The notes: generated by a model from the letters alone, not told the origin. A DNA stretch of 15,013 nucleotides from Ascidiaceihabitans sp047624005 (GCA_047624005.1 JBLHPE010000060.1:1-15013); one strand, 5' to 3'. Numbered from the stretch's first letter, positions 7,392-14,931 are shown. Made by a program: numbers and translations.

Positions 7392-7682
7392 ATGAGTGAT
7401 ATAATCAACGCAGCCGTCACAGCACTAAACGAAAAGCTGGCAGGGTCTCCTTTTGACGGAACAGCCAAATTTGACATCGAAGGCGAAGGTGCCGTGATGA
7501 TCGATGCAGACGGCGCACGCGCGGCGGACGACGACGCCGAAGTAACCCTAAGTGCTGACGTCGATACGTTCGAAGGCATCTTGTCCGGCGACACAAACGC
7601 CACCAGCGCCTTTATGACGGGCAAGCTGAAAGTTGATGGCGACATGGGAATGGCCATGAAACTCGCCTCTGTTCTAGGTTAA
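7392..7682 (+). CDS. SCP2 sterol/lipid-transfer domain protein
   Basis: The 96-residue protein is a single SCP2 domain and nothing else: an N-terminal helix (SDIINAAVTALNEKLAG), beta strands (TAKFDIEGEGAVMIDADG), EVTLSADVDTFEGILSGD at about 50-67 and the closing helix with KLKVDGDMGMAMKLASVLG. SCP2 domains enclose a hydrophobic tunnel that binds lipids, fatty acyl groups or sterols. There is no signal peptide, so it should be cytosolic. The ribosome-binding site is weak (AAAGGT about ten bases ahead). The stop is 10 bp before the next gene, an alpha/beta hydrolase related to lysophospholipases, so the two are almost certainly co-transcribed and a shared lipid ligand is a reasonable inference. 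Confidence 0.88.
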   Translation: MSDIINAAVTALNEKLAGSPFDGTAKFDIEGEGAVMIDADGARAADDDAEVTLSADVDTFEGILSGDTNATSAFMTGKLKVDGDMGMAMKLASVLG

Positions 7683-7692
7683 GGACCTTTTA

Positions 7693-8634
7693 ATGAATTT
7701 GACTGCCGCGCCGTTTTACGCCGATATTTGCCCATTGGGTGATAACGCCATCGCCTATTGGGCTATGACATCCGATAAAAAACGCATCAGGCTGGCAGTC
7801 TGGGCCAAAAACGCTGATCGGGGGACAGTTTTACTGTTCCCCGGACGCACTGAATACGTGGAAAAGTACGCAGCAACTGCCGTTGATTTAGAACAACGTG
7901 GTTATTGCACAATCGCCATCGATTGGCGTGGTCAGGGGCTTGCTGACAGGTTGCTCGATGATCCTATGGTCGGTCATGTTGAGAAATTTGAAGACTATCA
8001 ACTGGATGTGGCTGCACTTGTAGAAGCTGCAAAAGAACTGAAACTGCCAGAACCCTATTATCTGATCGGTCACTCAATGGGCGGTGCCATCGGTCTGCGT
8101 GCATTGATGGAAGGCTTGCCCGTAAAAGCAGCGGCCTTTTCCGCGCCGATGTGGGGCATCCATCTTGCGCCGCACATGCGTCCGGCGGCATGGGTGTTGG
8201 GATATTTGATGCCAATGTTAGGCAAAGGTGACAAAAACCCACCTGGAACGACACTTGAATCCTACGTGCTGACAGCCCCATTTGAGGACAATACGCTGAC
8301 CACAGATCAGCCAATGTTTGATATGATGACCAACCAAGTAGACAAATACGCTGCCCTTGGGCTTGGTGGCCCAAGTTATACGTGGTTGCGGGAATCCTTG
8401 ATTGAAGCCAACGCTTTAGCGGCCCGCCCAGCGCCAAAAACCCCAATACTTACGTTTCTTGGGACAAATGAGCGTATCGTTCGAACAAAAACGATCCACC
8501 AACGGATGCAAACCTGGGAAAATGGTACGTTGATTATGGTTGAAGGTGCAGAGCACGAAATTCTGATGGAACGTCCTGAAATCCGAAATGATGCGTTTGA
8601 TCAGATGGCTAAACTGTTCGCAGCACACACCTAA
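7693..8634 (+). CDS. Alpha/beta hydrolase, lysophospholipase/monoglyceride-lipase-like (PldB group)
   Basis: The 313-residue protein has the alpha/beta-hydrolase layout of the Hydrolase_4/PldB group: FPGRTEYVEKYA (49-60) at the oxyanion turn, IDWRGQGLADR (76-86), the nucleophile elbow GHSMGG with Ser128, and His288 in GAEHEILMERPE. The acid position, usually Asp in G-x-x-D, reads GTNERIV (257-263), so Glu260 would have to serve. Families of this type hydrolyse lysophospholipids or monoacylglycerols; the true substrate is unknown. No signal peptide is seen, implying a cytosolic or membrane-surface enzyme. AGGA (7682-7685) overlaps the SCP2 stop, seven bases before ATG 7693, indicating coupling. 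The exonuclease gene follows after 38 bp. Confidence 0.88.
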   Translation: MNLTAAPFYADICPLGDNAIAYWAMTSDKKRIRLAVWAKNADRGTVLLFPGRTEYVEKYAATAVDLEQRGYCTIAIDWRGQGLADRLLDDPMVGHVEKFEDYQLDVAALVEAAKELKLPEPYYLIGHSMGGAIGLRALMEGLPVKAAAFSAPMWGIHLAPHMRPAAWVLGYLMPMLGKGDKNPPGTTLESYVLTAPFEDNTLTTDQPMFDMMTNQVDKYAALGLGGPSYTWLRESLIEANALAARPAPKTPILTFLGTNERIVRTKTIHQRMQTWENGTLIMVEGAEHEILMERPEIRNDAFDQMAKLFAAHT

Positions 8635-8672
8635 GACCTCGCCCTTGGGCAAAGCTGTGCTAGATATTTATC

Positions 8673-9686
8673 ATGTTTCGCGAACCTGCCATCATCTTCA
8701 CCGAAAAAGGCATCTATTGCCCTGCAGGCGACTTTTACATCGACCCTTGGCACCCCGTTGAACGGGCATTGATAACGCACGGGCACGCAGATCATTCCCG
8801 CTATGGTCATGACAGCTATCTGTGCACAGATATCGCAGCGCCCGTCATTCGGCACCGTCTTGGGCAAATCAACCTTGAAACGATTCAGTATGGCGAAGTG
8901 ATCCAGATTGGTGGGGCCACCGTTTCCTTTCACCCCGCAGGCCATGTGCCCGGCAGTGCCCAAATTAGGGTCGAGGCCGGGGGCGAGGTTTGGGTCGCAT
9001 CAGGCGATTACAAGCTGGAGGACGACGGCCTGTCCACCCCGTTTGAGCCAGTCAAATGCCAGCATTTCATAACTGAAAGCACGTTTGGATTGCCAGTCTT
9101 TCATTGGGAAAGCCAAGCCACAATTGCCGCCCAAATTAACACATGGTGGGCCGACTGCGCAGCCAATGGCCAAACTGCATTTTTGGGGGCCTATGCCTTG
9201 GGAAAAGCTCAACGCCTGATGCATATGCTAAACCCCGATATCGGCCCAATCATTGCCCACACCGCGATTGAGAACACCAATCAGATTTTGCGCGATCAAG
9301 GGCTGATTTTGCCCCCCACATTGCGCGGTGACAAAACCCTGGACCCAAAGGCGCATAAAGGGGCTTTGGTGATTGCGCCACCCTCAGCCATAGACAGTGC
9401 GTGGGCGCAAAAATTCGGTAGCCGTCAGTCTGCATTTGCGTCCGGCTGGATGGCGGTGCGTGGTATTCGCAGACGCCGCGCAGGAGATCGTGGGTTTGTC
9501 ATCTCCGATCATGCCGATTGGAACGGCCTGCTTTCAGCGGTCACATCAACTGAGGCAGAAAACATATACGTTACCCATGGTTACACTGACATATTCACAC
9601 GTCATCTAAATGAAAATGGATGGAACGCGCAGGTTGTCCCAACGCAGTTCGAGGGCGAAACCCTAGATGCGACTGAACCCGCATGA
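8673..9686 (+). CDS. Ligase-associated DNA exonuclease (metallo-beta-lactamase/beta-CASP fold)
   Basis: The 337-residue protein belongs to the ligase-associated exonuclease family, relatives of SNM1/Artemis-type nucleases. The opening IFTEKGIYCPAGDFYIDPWHPVERALITHG is diagnostic of the family (8-37). Metal ligands include HGHADH (36-41), the His of PAGHVPGSAQ (His91), Asp112 in ASGDYKLEDD, and the C-terminal SDHADW motif. The start is ATG 8673; the bases before it show no Shine-Dalgarno site and no convincing promoter, so expression probably depends on read-through from the hydrolase 38 bp upstream. The stop overlaps the ligase start as ATGA, which fixes the functional partnership. Such proteins are known to process DNA ends in a bacterial repair module with the adjacent ATP-dependent ligase. 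Confidence 0.93.
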   Translation: MFREPAIIFTEKGIYCPAGDFYIDPWHPVERALITHGHADHSRYGHDSYLCTDIAAPVIRHRLGQINLETIQYGEVIQIGGATVSFHPAGHVPGSAQIRVEAGGEVWVASGDYKLEDDGLSTPFEPVKCQHFITESTFGLPVFHWESQATIAAQINTWWADCAANGQTAFLGAYALGKAQRLMHMLNPDIGPIIAHTAIENTNQILRDQGLILPPTLRGDKTLDPKAHKGALVIAPPSAIDSAWAQKFGSRQSAFASGWMAVRGIRRRRAGDRGFVISDHADWNGLLSAVTSTEAENIYVTHGYTDIFTRHLNENGWNAQVVPTQFEGETLDATEPA

Positions 9687-11275
9687 AGCGTTTTTCTGAC
9701 CTATTCACAACCATCGATCAAAGCACGAAAACCAATGCCAAAGTTGCAGCACTTGCGGATTACTTTCGCGAGGCTCCCGAACAGGATCGCTTGTGGACCA
9801 TCGCTATATTCTCGGGCCGACGTCCCAAACGAGGCGTCACAACAACAAGACTTCGCGAATGGGCGGCCGAAGAGGCAGGCATCGCCCTTTGGCTGTTTGA
9901 AGAATGTTATCCCATTGTTGGCGATTTGGCCGAAACCATCGCACTGGTCCTACCGTCACCCACAGACACCATAGATCGCAGCTTAAGCGATTGGATCGAT
10001 ACCCTTCGCCAACTTGCCCCAATGGCCGAAGAGGACCGCAAGCAAGTTGTGTTAAATGCATGGCGATCCCTTCCCACACTTGAACGGTTCTTGTTTAACA
10101 AGTTGCTCACCGGGGGCTTCCGCATCGGCGTCAGTCAAAAGCTGATGACCCGCGCCTTGGCAGCAGCAACCGGACTGCCTGAAACCGAATTGGCCCACCG
10201 TTTGATGGGTCAATGGCATCCAGATGATACGACGTGGCACGATCTGATCGAAGCGGAAGACCCCGCCGCAGATGCCTCACGCCCCTACCCGTTTTTTCTG
10301 GCAAGTGGGTTGGACGGCGCACCCGAAGACCTAGGCCGTCCGTCTGACTGGCAAGCTGAATGGAAGTGGGACGGAATTCGCGGCCAACTGATCTTGCGCG
10401 AGGGGCAACATTTTGTCTGGTCACGCGGCGAAGAACTTATGACAGACCGCTTTCCAGAAATGGCGCGCGCCTGTGATTACCTCCCCCAAGGGACAGTGCT
10501 AGACGGCGAGCTGCTCGCATGGGGTGACAATCAACCTCAATCGTTCAACGCGCTGCAAAAGCGGATCGGGCGCAAAACGGTCCCCAAAAAGCTAATAACC
10601 GAAACACCTGTAATCCTATACGCCTACGATCTACTCGAATGGGAGGGACAGGACTTACGCGAGCGGACCTTGTCCGAGCGCCGTGCAATGCTGGAAGACG
10701 CCTGCGCAAACCTGCCACCTGAGGCTCCTATAAAACTATCACCAACCATCCCGTTTGAAACATGGGCCGACCTAGCTGAGCCACGTCTTTCTGCGCGCGC
10801 AGCACAAGCCGAAGGTTTGATGATCAAACGCCGCGGCAGCCCTTATCGTGTTGGGCGCAAAAAAGGCGATTGGTGGAAATGGAAGCTAGATCCACTGACT
10901 ATTGATGCAGTTATGATCTATGCCCAAGCAGGTCACGGACGCCGCGCCAACCTGTTCAGCGACTACACATTTGCAGTCTGGAGCGGCAACGATCTGGTCC
11001 CCTTTGCCAAAGCCTATTCCGGCCTGACAGACGCTGAGTTCCGCAAAATCACGGCTTGGGTGAAAAAAAACACGTTGCAACGGTTCGGCCCTGTACGTCA
11101 GGTCACGCCGTACCATGTCTTCGAGATCGCCTTTGAGGGCATCCAATCCAGCCCACGCCATAAATCTGGCATCGCGTTACGCTTCCCCAGAATGCTGCGC
11201 TGGCGCCAGGATAAAGCCACGCAAGACGCCAATACGCTGGATGATCTTATGCAAATGTTAGAAATCTACGGCTAA
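9683..11275 (+). CDS. ATP-dependent DNA ligase (bacterial repair type, exonuclease-associated)
   Basis: The 530-residue protein seals DNA nicks using ATP. An N-terminal DNA-binding domain (about 1-200, with FLFNKLLTGGFRIGVS at 136-151) precedes the nucleotidyltransferase domain. Motif I is EWKWDGIRG, with Lys228 as the residue adenylated by ATP. Further motifs are LDGELLAW (273-280), EGLMIK (377-382) and DWWKWK (396-401), then an OB-fold domain to the end (IAFEGIQSSPRHKSGIALRFPR near the C-terminus). Length and N-terminal domain fit the ATP-dependent ligases linked to an exonuclease, DEXH helicase and PdeM phosphoesterase rather than LigD. It overlaps the exonuclease gene by 4 bp. The helicase and phosphoesterase do not follow; an unrelated peptidase gene starts 89 bp later. 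It is accessory to the NAD-dependent replicative LigA that bacteria normally also have. Confidence 0.93.
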   Translation: MKRFSDLFTTIDQSTKTNAKVAALADYFREAPEQDRLWTIAIFSGRRPKRGVTTTRLREWAAEEAGIALWLFEECYPIVGDLAETIALVLPSPTDTIDRSLSDWIDTLRQLAPMAEEDRKQVVLNAWRSLPTLERFLFNKLLTGGFRIGVSQKLMTRALAAATGLPETELAHRLMGQWHPDDTTWHDLIEAEDPAADASRPYPFFLASGLDGAPEDLGRPSDWQAEWKWDGIRGQLILREGQHFVWSRGEELMTDRFPEMARACDYLPQGTVLDGELLAWGDNQPQSFNALQKRIGRKTVPKKLITETPVILYAYDLLEWEGQDLRERTLSERRAMLEDACANLPPEAPIKLSPTIPFETWADLAEPRLSARAAQAEGLMIKRRGSPYRVGRKKGDWWKWKLDPLTIDAVMIYAQAGHGRRANLFSDYTFAVWSGNDLVPFAKAYSGLTDAEFRKITAWVKKNTLQRFGPVRQVTPYHVFEIAFEGIQSSPRHKSGIALRFPRMLRWRQDKATQDANTLDDLMQMLEIYG

Positions 11276-11354
11276 GCACACGCTAACGTCGCATTTGCGT
11301 ATTTCTAGCTTGTCCCAATGCCCAGCCGTACATACCTATGTTTTAGAAATTAAT

Positions 11355-11359
11355 GAGGT
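11355..11359 (+). promoter_or_regulatory. Shine-Dalgarno site deciding the pepF start
   Basis: GAGGT lies five bases before ATG 11365 and overlaps the alternative ATG at 11353, which has no site of its own. The start is therefore set at 11365. In the preceding 11276-11354 the best promoter-like pair is a weak TTGTCC with TACCTA, not strong enough to list. Confidence 0.75.
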
Positions 11360-11364
11360 CACAC

Positions 11365-13197
11365 ATGTTCCAGCTTCCCTTCCCTGTCCAAGATGCAAAT
11401 GCCAATTCCGGAGGTATGGGCGGCGATGGACCAATGGGCAAACTGCCCGAATGGAACCTTGATGATCTGTACACTGGCGAAGATGCGCCCGAACTTAAGA
11501 GTGATCTTGAATGGCTCGAAAACGCGTGTGCGTCTTTCGCCGCGGATTATGAAGATAAGCTTGCGGACCTTGATGCAACTGGTCTGTTAGATTGTGTGTT
11601 GCGCAACGAAAAGATTAACCAAGTTGCAGGGCGCATCATGTCCTACGCGGGTCTGCGCTATTATCAACTGACGACGGATGCTAGCCGCGCCAAATTCATG
11701 TCCGACGCGCAAGAAAAGATCACAAACTACACCACGCCGCTGGTCTTCTTTACGCTAGAGCTGAACCGCTTGGACGATGATCACATGGACAAGCTCCTGG
11801 CGACCAACGCCGACCTTGCCCGTTATAAGCCAGTGTTTGATCGCATCCGCGCGATGAAGAAGTATCAACTGTCCGATGAACTCGAAAAATTCATGCATGA
11901 CCTTGGCGTTGTGGGCGATGCATGGGAACGTCTGTTTGACGAAACCGTTGCTGGTCTTGAATTCAACGTCGATGGTGAACCGTTGAATATCGAAGGCACG
12001 CTGAACCTGTTGACCGATCCGGACCGCGCAACACGCGAAGCGGCATCACGTGAATTGGCCGAAGTCTTTGGCGCAAATATCAAAACCTTCGCCCGTGTGC
12101 ACAACACACAAGCCAAGGAAAAAGAGATCATTGATCGCTGGCGTGGCATGGAAACACCCCAAATGGGCCGCCACCTGTCCAACCACGTCGAACCCGAAGT
12201 TGTCGAGGCCTTGCGCAACGCTGTTGTCGCCGCATACCCCAAGCTAAGCCATCGGTATTACGAACTGAAACGTAAATGGCTTGGTCTGGATGTGATGCAA
12301 GTTTGGGACCGCAACGCGCCGCTGCCGATGGAAGACACCCGCGTCGTTGATTGGGCAAAAGCCGAAGATATGGTGATGAGCGCCTATAATGCGTTCGATC
12401 CACGTATGGGCGAAATCGCTGCGCCGTTCTTTTCCGATGGTTGGATTGACGCAGGAGTGAAGCCGGGCAAAGCACCGGGGGCTTTTGCGCACCCCACAGT
12501 CACAAATGTGCATCCCTATGTTATGCTCAACTACTTGGGCAAACCGCGTGATGTCATGACATTGGCCCATGAACTTGGCCACGGCGTGCACCAAGTGCTG
12601 GCCGCTGACCAAGGCGAAATGCTGTCTTCGACCCCGCTTACATTGGCCGAAACGGCATCCGTGTTTGGCGAAATGCTGACGTTCCGCAAGATGCTGGATG
12701 GTGCCGAAACGCAAGCAGAGCGCAAAATCCTGCTCGCTGGCAAGGTCGAGGACATGATCAACACCGTCGTGCGCCAAATCGCATTCTACGACTTTGAATG
12801 CAAACTACACGCCGCAAGGGCACAAGGCGAATTGACCCCAGAAGACATCAACGACATCTGGATGAGCATCCAAGGCGAAAGCCTAGGACCAGCCTTTGAA
12901 TTCATGGATGGTTACGAAACCTTCTGGGCATACATCCCTCACTTCGTTCACTCGCCGTTTTACGTTTATGCCTATGCATTTGGCGATGGCCTAGTGAACG
13001 CGCTTTACGCCGTTTACGCCGAAGGCGACGAAGGGTTTGAAGACAAGTATTTCGATATGCTGAAAGCGGGCGGTTCCAAACATCACAAAGAATTGCTTGC
13101 GCCATTTGGGCTTGATGCGTCCGATCCAAAGTTTTGGGACAAAGGGCTGTCGATGATCTCTGGTTTCATCGACGAACTCGAAGCCATGGAAGACTAA
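11365..13197 (+). CDS. pepF: Oligoendopeptidase F (M3 family zinc metallopeptidase)
   Basis: The 610-residue enzyme cleaves short peptides, typically in the cytosol after larger proteases have acted. The zinc site HELGHGVH is at 402-409 (from ATG 11365), with Glu403 catalytic and the two His as ligands. The third ligand is the Glu at 429 within TLAETASVFGE. The rest is the long helical M3 scaffold, with the C-terminal HSPFYVYAYAFGDGLVNALY motif of the PepF/clade-3 group. A Gly- and Met-rich segment (about 15-25, SGGMGGDGPMG) precedes the conserved LPEWNLDDLY entry; it looks like a flexible leader, not a signal peptide. The gene is monocistronic by layout: an 89-bp gap in front and a hairpin behind. 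No unusual catalytic changes are seen. Confidence 0.93.
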   Translation: MFQLPFPVQDANANSGGMGGDGPMGKLPEWNLDDLYTGEDAPELKSDLEWLENACASFAADYEDKLADLDATGLLDCVLRNEKINQVAGRIMSYAGLRYYQLTTDASRAKFMSDAQEKITNYTTPLVFFTLELNRLDDDHMDKLLATNADLARYKPVFDRIRAMKKYQLSDELEKFMHDLGVVGDAWERLFDETVAGLEFNVDGEPLNIEGTLNLLTDPDRATREAASRELAEVFGANIKTFARVHNTQAKEKEIIDRWRGMETPQMGRHLSNHVEPEVVEALRNAVVAAYPKLSHRYYELKRKWLGLDVMQVWDRNAPLPMEDTRVVDWAKAEDMVMSAYNAFDPRMGEIAAPFFSDGWIDAGVKPGKAPGAFAHPTVTNVHPYVMLNYLGKPRDVMTLAHELGHGVHQVLAADQGEMLSSTPLTLAETASVFGEMLTFRKMLDGAETQAERKILLAGKVEDMINTVVRQIAFYDFECKLHAARAQGELTPEDINDIWMSIQGESLGPAFEFMDGYETFWAYIPHFVHSPFYVYAYAFGDGLVNALYAVYAEGDEGFEDKYFDMLKAGGSKHHKELLAPFGLDASDPKFWDKGLSMISGFIDELEAMED

Positions 13198-13218
13198 GTC
13201 GAACAACCGCAAACAATA

Positions 13219-13247
13219 AGACACGCGCCAATAAGCTGCGCGTGTCT
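13219..13247 (+). terminator. Hairpin downstream of pepF
   Basis: AGACACGCGC and GCGCGTGTCT form a perfect 10-bp stem with a 9-base loop, starting 22 bp past the pepF stop. No T run follows on either strand at once, so it is a terminator-like or mRNA-stabilising structure. It also lies beyond the 3' end of the converging DksA-like gene and could serve both. Confidence 0.6.
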
Positions 13248-13302
13248 ACTCACTTTGCCAAAAAAATCTCCCCTAAGGGTCGGACAGCCAACCACGAAAA
13301 CA

Positions 13303-13596
13303 CTATTTTAGTTGACTGTCTTTGCTCCCCCGCCGGTTGATAACGCCACGCTTTTGATGCTGGCTTTCTCGTTCTTGAACACAGGCAATACACAGCTTCA
13401 CCCCAACAACCGCGAGGCGGCGTTGCTCCGAAATTGGCTCCTCGAACTCCGCACAATGGGTCAGGCTTGCGCCAATCGGCACTTTGCGCGCCTTCAATCG
13501 GCTTAGCTCATCGTTAATAGACGCTTCGATCTGTTCGCTCACCGCGCCATCTTTTGCCCAACCACTAGCTATTTTGACCTCCACAATTTGACACAT
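13303..13596 (-). CDS. DksA/TraR-family zinc-finger-like protein with degenerate Cys site
   Basis: The encoded 97-residue protein resembles short DksA/TraR proteins such as E. coli YbiI: SGWAKDGAVSEQIEASINDE, then SLTHCAEFEEPISEQRR, GVKLCIACVQE and the hallmark end NRRGSKDSQLK. Family members bind the RNA polymerase secondary channel or are of unknown role. The four-Cys zinc site is broken: Cys48, Cys69 and Cys72 remain, but the second position is Phe51 (codon TTC at 13444-13446). The start is uncertain. Homologues start M-A-S-G-W or similar, and here that Met aligns with Ile9 (ATA, 13570-13572), which has a perfect GGAGGT four bases upstream. The only in-frame ATG is 13596, with GTG at 13584 as alternative. 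The gene may be diverged but active, or a recent pseudogene. It converges on pepF and is divergent from the dipeptidase gene, which it overlaps with nothing essential. Confidence 0.7.
   Translation of the reverse strand: MCQIVEVKIASGWAKDGAVSEQIEASINDELSRLKARKVPIGASLTHCAEFEEPISEQRRLAVVGVKLCIACVQERESQHQKRGVINRRGSKDSQLK
13577..13582 (-). promoter_or_regulatory. Perfect Shine-Dalgarno GGAGGT placed before an ATA codon
   Basis: GGAGGT on the minus strand lies inside the annotated DksA-like frame, four bases before ATA 13570-13572. That codon aligns with the initiator Met of related proteins. The site is too good and too well placed to be chance for a start further upstream, and argues that ATA replaced ATG or acts as a rare initiator. 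Confidence 0.6.
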
Positions 13597-13610
13597 GCGT
13601 CACGTTACCC

Positions 13611-13638
13611 TTGCCTCAATTTTGATCTGTCTTACGAT
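13611..13638 (+). promoter_or_regulatory. Possible promoter of the dipeptidase gene
   Basis: TTGCCT (13611-13616), a 16-bp spacer and TACGAT (13633-13638, 4/6) lie about 30 bp before the GTG start. The -10 is reasonable and the -35 weak. A perfect TTGACA at 13588-13593 has no matching -10 at normal spacing. Confidence 0.35.
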
Positions 13639-13646
13639 ACAGTCAA
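13618..13646 (-). promoter_or_regulatory. Possible promoter of the DksA-like gene
   Basis: On the minus strand TTGACT (13641-13646, 5/6), a 17-bp spacer and AAAATT (13618-13623, 3/6) precede the gene. The predicted start near 13611 would give a short leader before ATG 13596. It overlaps the opposing dipeptidase promoter candidate. Confidence 0.35.
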
Positions 13647-13655
13647 CAAGAAACC

Positions 13656-13663
13656 AAAGGAGA
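13656..13663 (+). promoter_or_regulatory. Shine-Dalgarno site deciding the GTG start of the dipeptidase
   Basis: AAAGGAGA lies five bases before GTG 13669-13671. It selects this start over the upstream ATG at 13596-13600 region frame, whose extra 27 residues are polar and would bury the membrane anchor. Confidence 0.8.
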
Positions 13664-13668
13664 CAACT

Positions 13669-14844
13669 GTGCGCGTATTAGGGAAATGGATCGGGCGGCT
13701 TCTTTTATTGATTGCAATTGCGATTGCTGCGTTTCTAATCATAGCCCCGGGCTATGTAGAAAAGTCGCGCAACAGCATTGTTCCGCATGATCCCTACCCC
13801 GTCTCCCCCGAAGCGCTGGCCTTGCACGACACATTGCAGATTGGTGATTGGCATGCGGACAGTCTGTTATGGCAACGCAACATCGCCAAACGTGGCACGC
13901 GTGGCCAAGTCGACATCCCGCGTCTGATAGAGGGTGGTGTCGCGATCCAAGTCTTTACTGCAGTGACGAAAAGCCCCGCTGGGCAAAGCTATGACAGCAA
14001 CTCATCCGACGCTTTCGACAACATCACACCACTTGCGATTGGTCAGCTTTGGCCAATCCGCACTTGGGGTTCGATCCTTGAGCGTGCGCTTTATCAGGCT
14101 GAAAAACTACACACAGTTGCCAATAAAATTCCTGACCAACTGACGATCATCAAGTCCCTTGCTGATCTTGAGGGCCACCTCGCGGCCCGCGCCGCTGGCA
14201 GCAAAGCCGTTGGGGGACTACTGGGTATCGAAGGGGCGCATCCGCTAGAAGGCGACCTTGCCAACATGGACAAGATTGAGACGGCAGGTCACCGCGTCAT
14301 CGGTCTTCAGCACTTTTTTGACAACGCGTTGGGTGGGTCGCTGCACGGCGAAAGTAATCTTGGCCTAACAGACTTTGGTCGCACGGTTGTTGCTGACATC
14401 GCTACACGCGGCATGGTTCTGGACCTTGCCCATTCCTCCCCCCAAGTCGCGCGTGATGTGTTGGATATGACCGATATGCCTGTCATTGTCAGCCACACAG
14501 GTCTGCACGGCCACTGCCCTGTAAAGCGCAACTTTACTGACGATCTGATGCAAGATATTGCCGCTTCTGGTGGTGTTTTAGGTATGGGGTATTGGGCCGA
14601 AGTCGCTTGCGGTGATATCACACCGTCAGGCATCGCCAAGATGATAAAAGCGGGAGTTGAGGCAGTGGGCGTCGATCACGTCTCGCTCGGGTCCGACTTT
14701 GATGGTTCTGTCGAGACCGCATTTGACACGTCCGAATTGCCCGCTCTAACCCATGCATTGATCGAGGTTGGGTTGTCCGAAGTAGGCATCCGCAAAGTCA
14801 TGGGTGAAAACTTGATCCGCGTGCTACGCGCACGTCTAAAGTAA
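13669..14844 (+). CDS. Membrane-anchored M19 dipeptidase (renal dipeptidase family)
   Basis: The 391-residue enzyme belongs to the M19 family of zinc dipeptidases. From GTG 13669 it has a short basic start, one hydrophobic span at about 9-29 (RLLLLIAIAIAAFLIIAPGY) acting as signal anchor, and then the catalytic barrel, presumably in the periplasm. Metal ligands can be read off: His62 and Asp64 in DWHADS, Glu188 in GIEGAHPLE, His255 in DLAHSS, His276 in VSHTGLHGHCP, and Asp343 in LGSDFDGS. The 21-residue spacing of the last two His matches human renal dipeptidase. No lipobox Cys is seen. The substrate could be L,D- or D-amino-acid dipeptides; the family is broad. It is divergent from the DksA-like gene and ends at a strong bidirectional terminator. 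Confidence 0.92.
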   Translation: MRVLGKWIGRLLLLIAIAIAAFLIIAPGYVEKSRNSIVPHDPYPVSPEALALHDTLQIGDWHADSLLWQRNIAKRGTRGQVDIPRLIEGGVAIQVFTAVTKSPAGQSYDSNSSDAFDNITPLAIGQLWPIRTWGSILERALYQAEKLHTVANKIPDQLTIIKSLADLEGHLAARAAGSKAVGGLLGIEGAHPLEGDLANMDKIETAGHRVIGLQHFFDNALGGSLHGESNLGLTDFGRTVVADIATRGMVLDLAHSSPQVARDVLDMTDMPVIVSHTGLHGHCPVKRNFTDDLMQDIAASGGVLGMGYWAEVACGDITPSGIAKMIKAGVEAVGVDHVSLGSDFDGSVETAFDTSELPALTHALIEVGLSEVGIRKVMGENLIRVLRARLK

Positions 14845-14878
14845 TTTTCCCCGCTAAAACTTAGTTATATATCCATAT

Positions 14879-14910
14879 GAGAAAGGCGCTGGTTGCCCAG
14901 CGCCTTTCTC
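14879..14910. terminator. Bidirectional terminator between the dipeptidase gene and ileS
   Basis: A perfect 14-bp stem (GAGAAAGGCGCTGG against CCAGCGCCTTTCTC) has a 4-base TTGC loop. GTTTTC follows on the plus strand and the A/T-rich ATATGGATATATAAC on the minus strand. It lies 34 bp past the dipeptidase stop and 21 bp past the ileS stop, so it can end both converging transcripts. Confidence 0.85.
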
Positions 14911-14931
14911 GTTTTCAATGCACTAATCAGA

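Noticed and set aside
8641..8672. Leaderless promoter directly before the exonuclease gene
   Set aside because: TAGATA sits at the right distance from ATG 8673, but no -35 element lies at usable spacing; read-through from the hydrolase is simpler.
12244..12777. A 177-codon minus-strand frame
   Set aside because: It is antisense to the catalytic region of pepF, including the HELGH motif, and is a by-product of that coding sequence.
13260..13279. Terminator for the DksA-like gene
   Set aside because: The minus strand has a seven-T run after a CCC-TTA-GGG motif, but the stem is only three pairs, so it was not listed.
13588..13616. Perfect TTGACA as the -35 box of the dipeptidase promoter
   Set aside because: At 17-bp spacing the -10 would be TTGCCT, only 2/6 to consensus.
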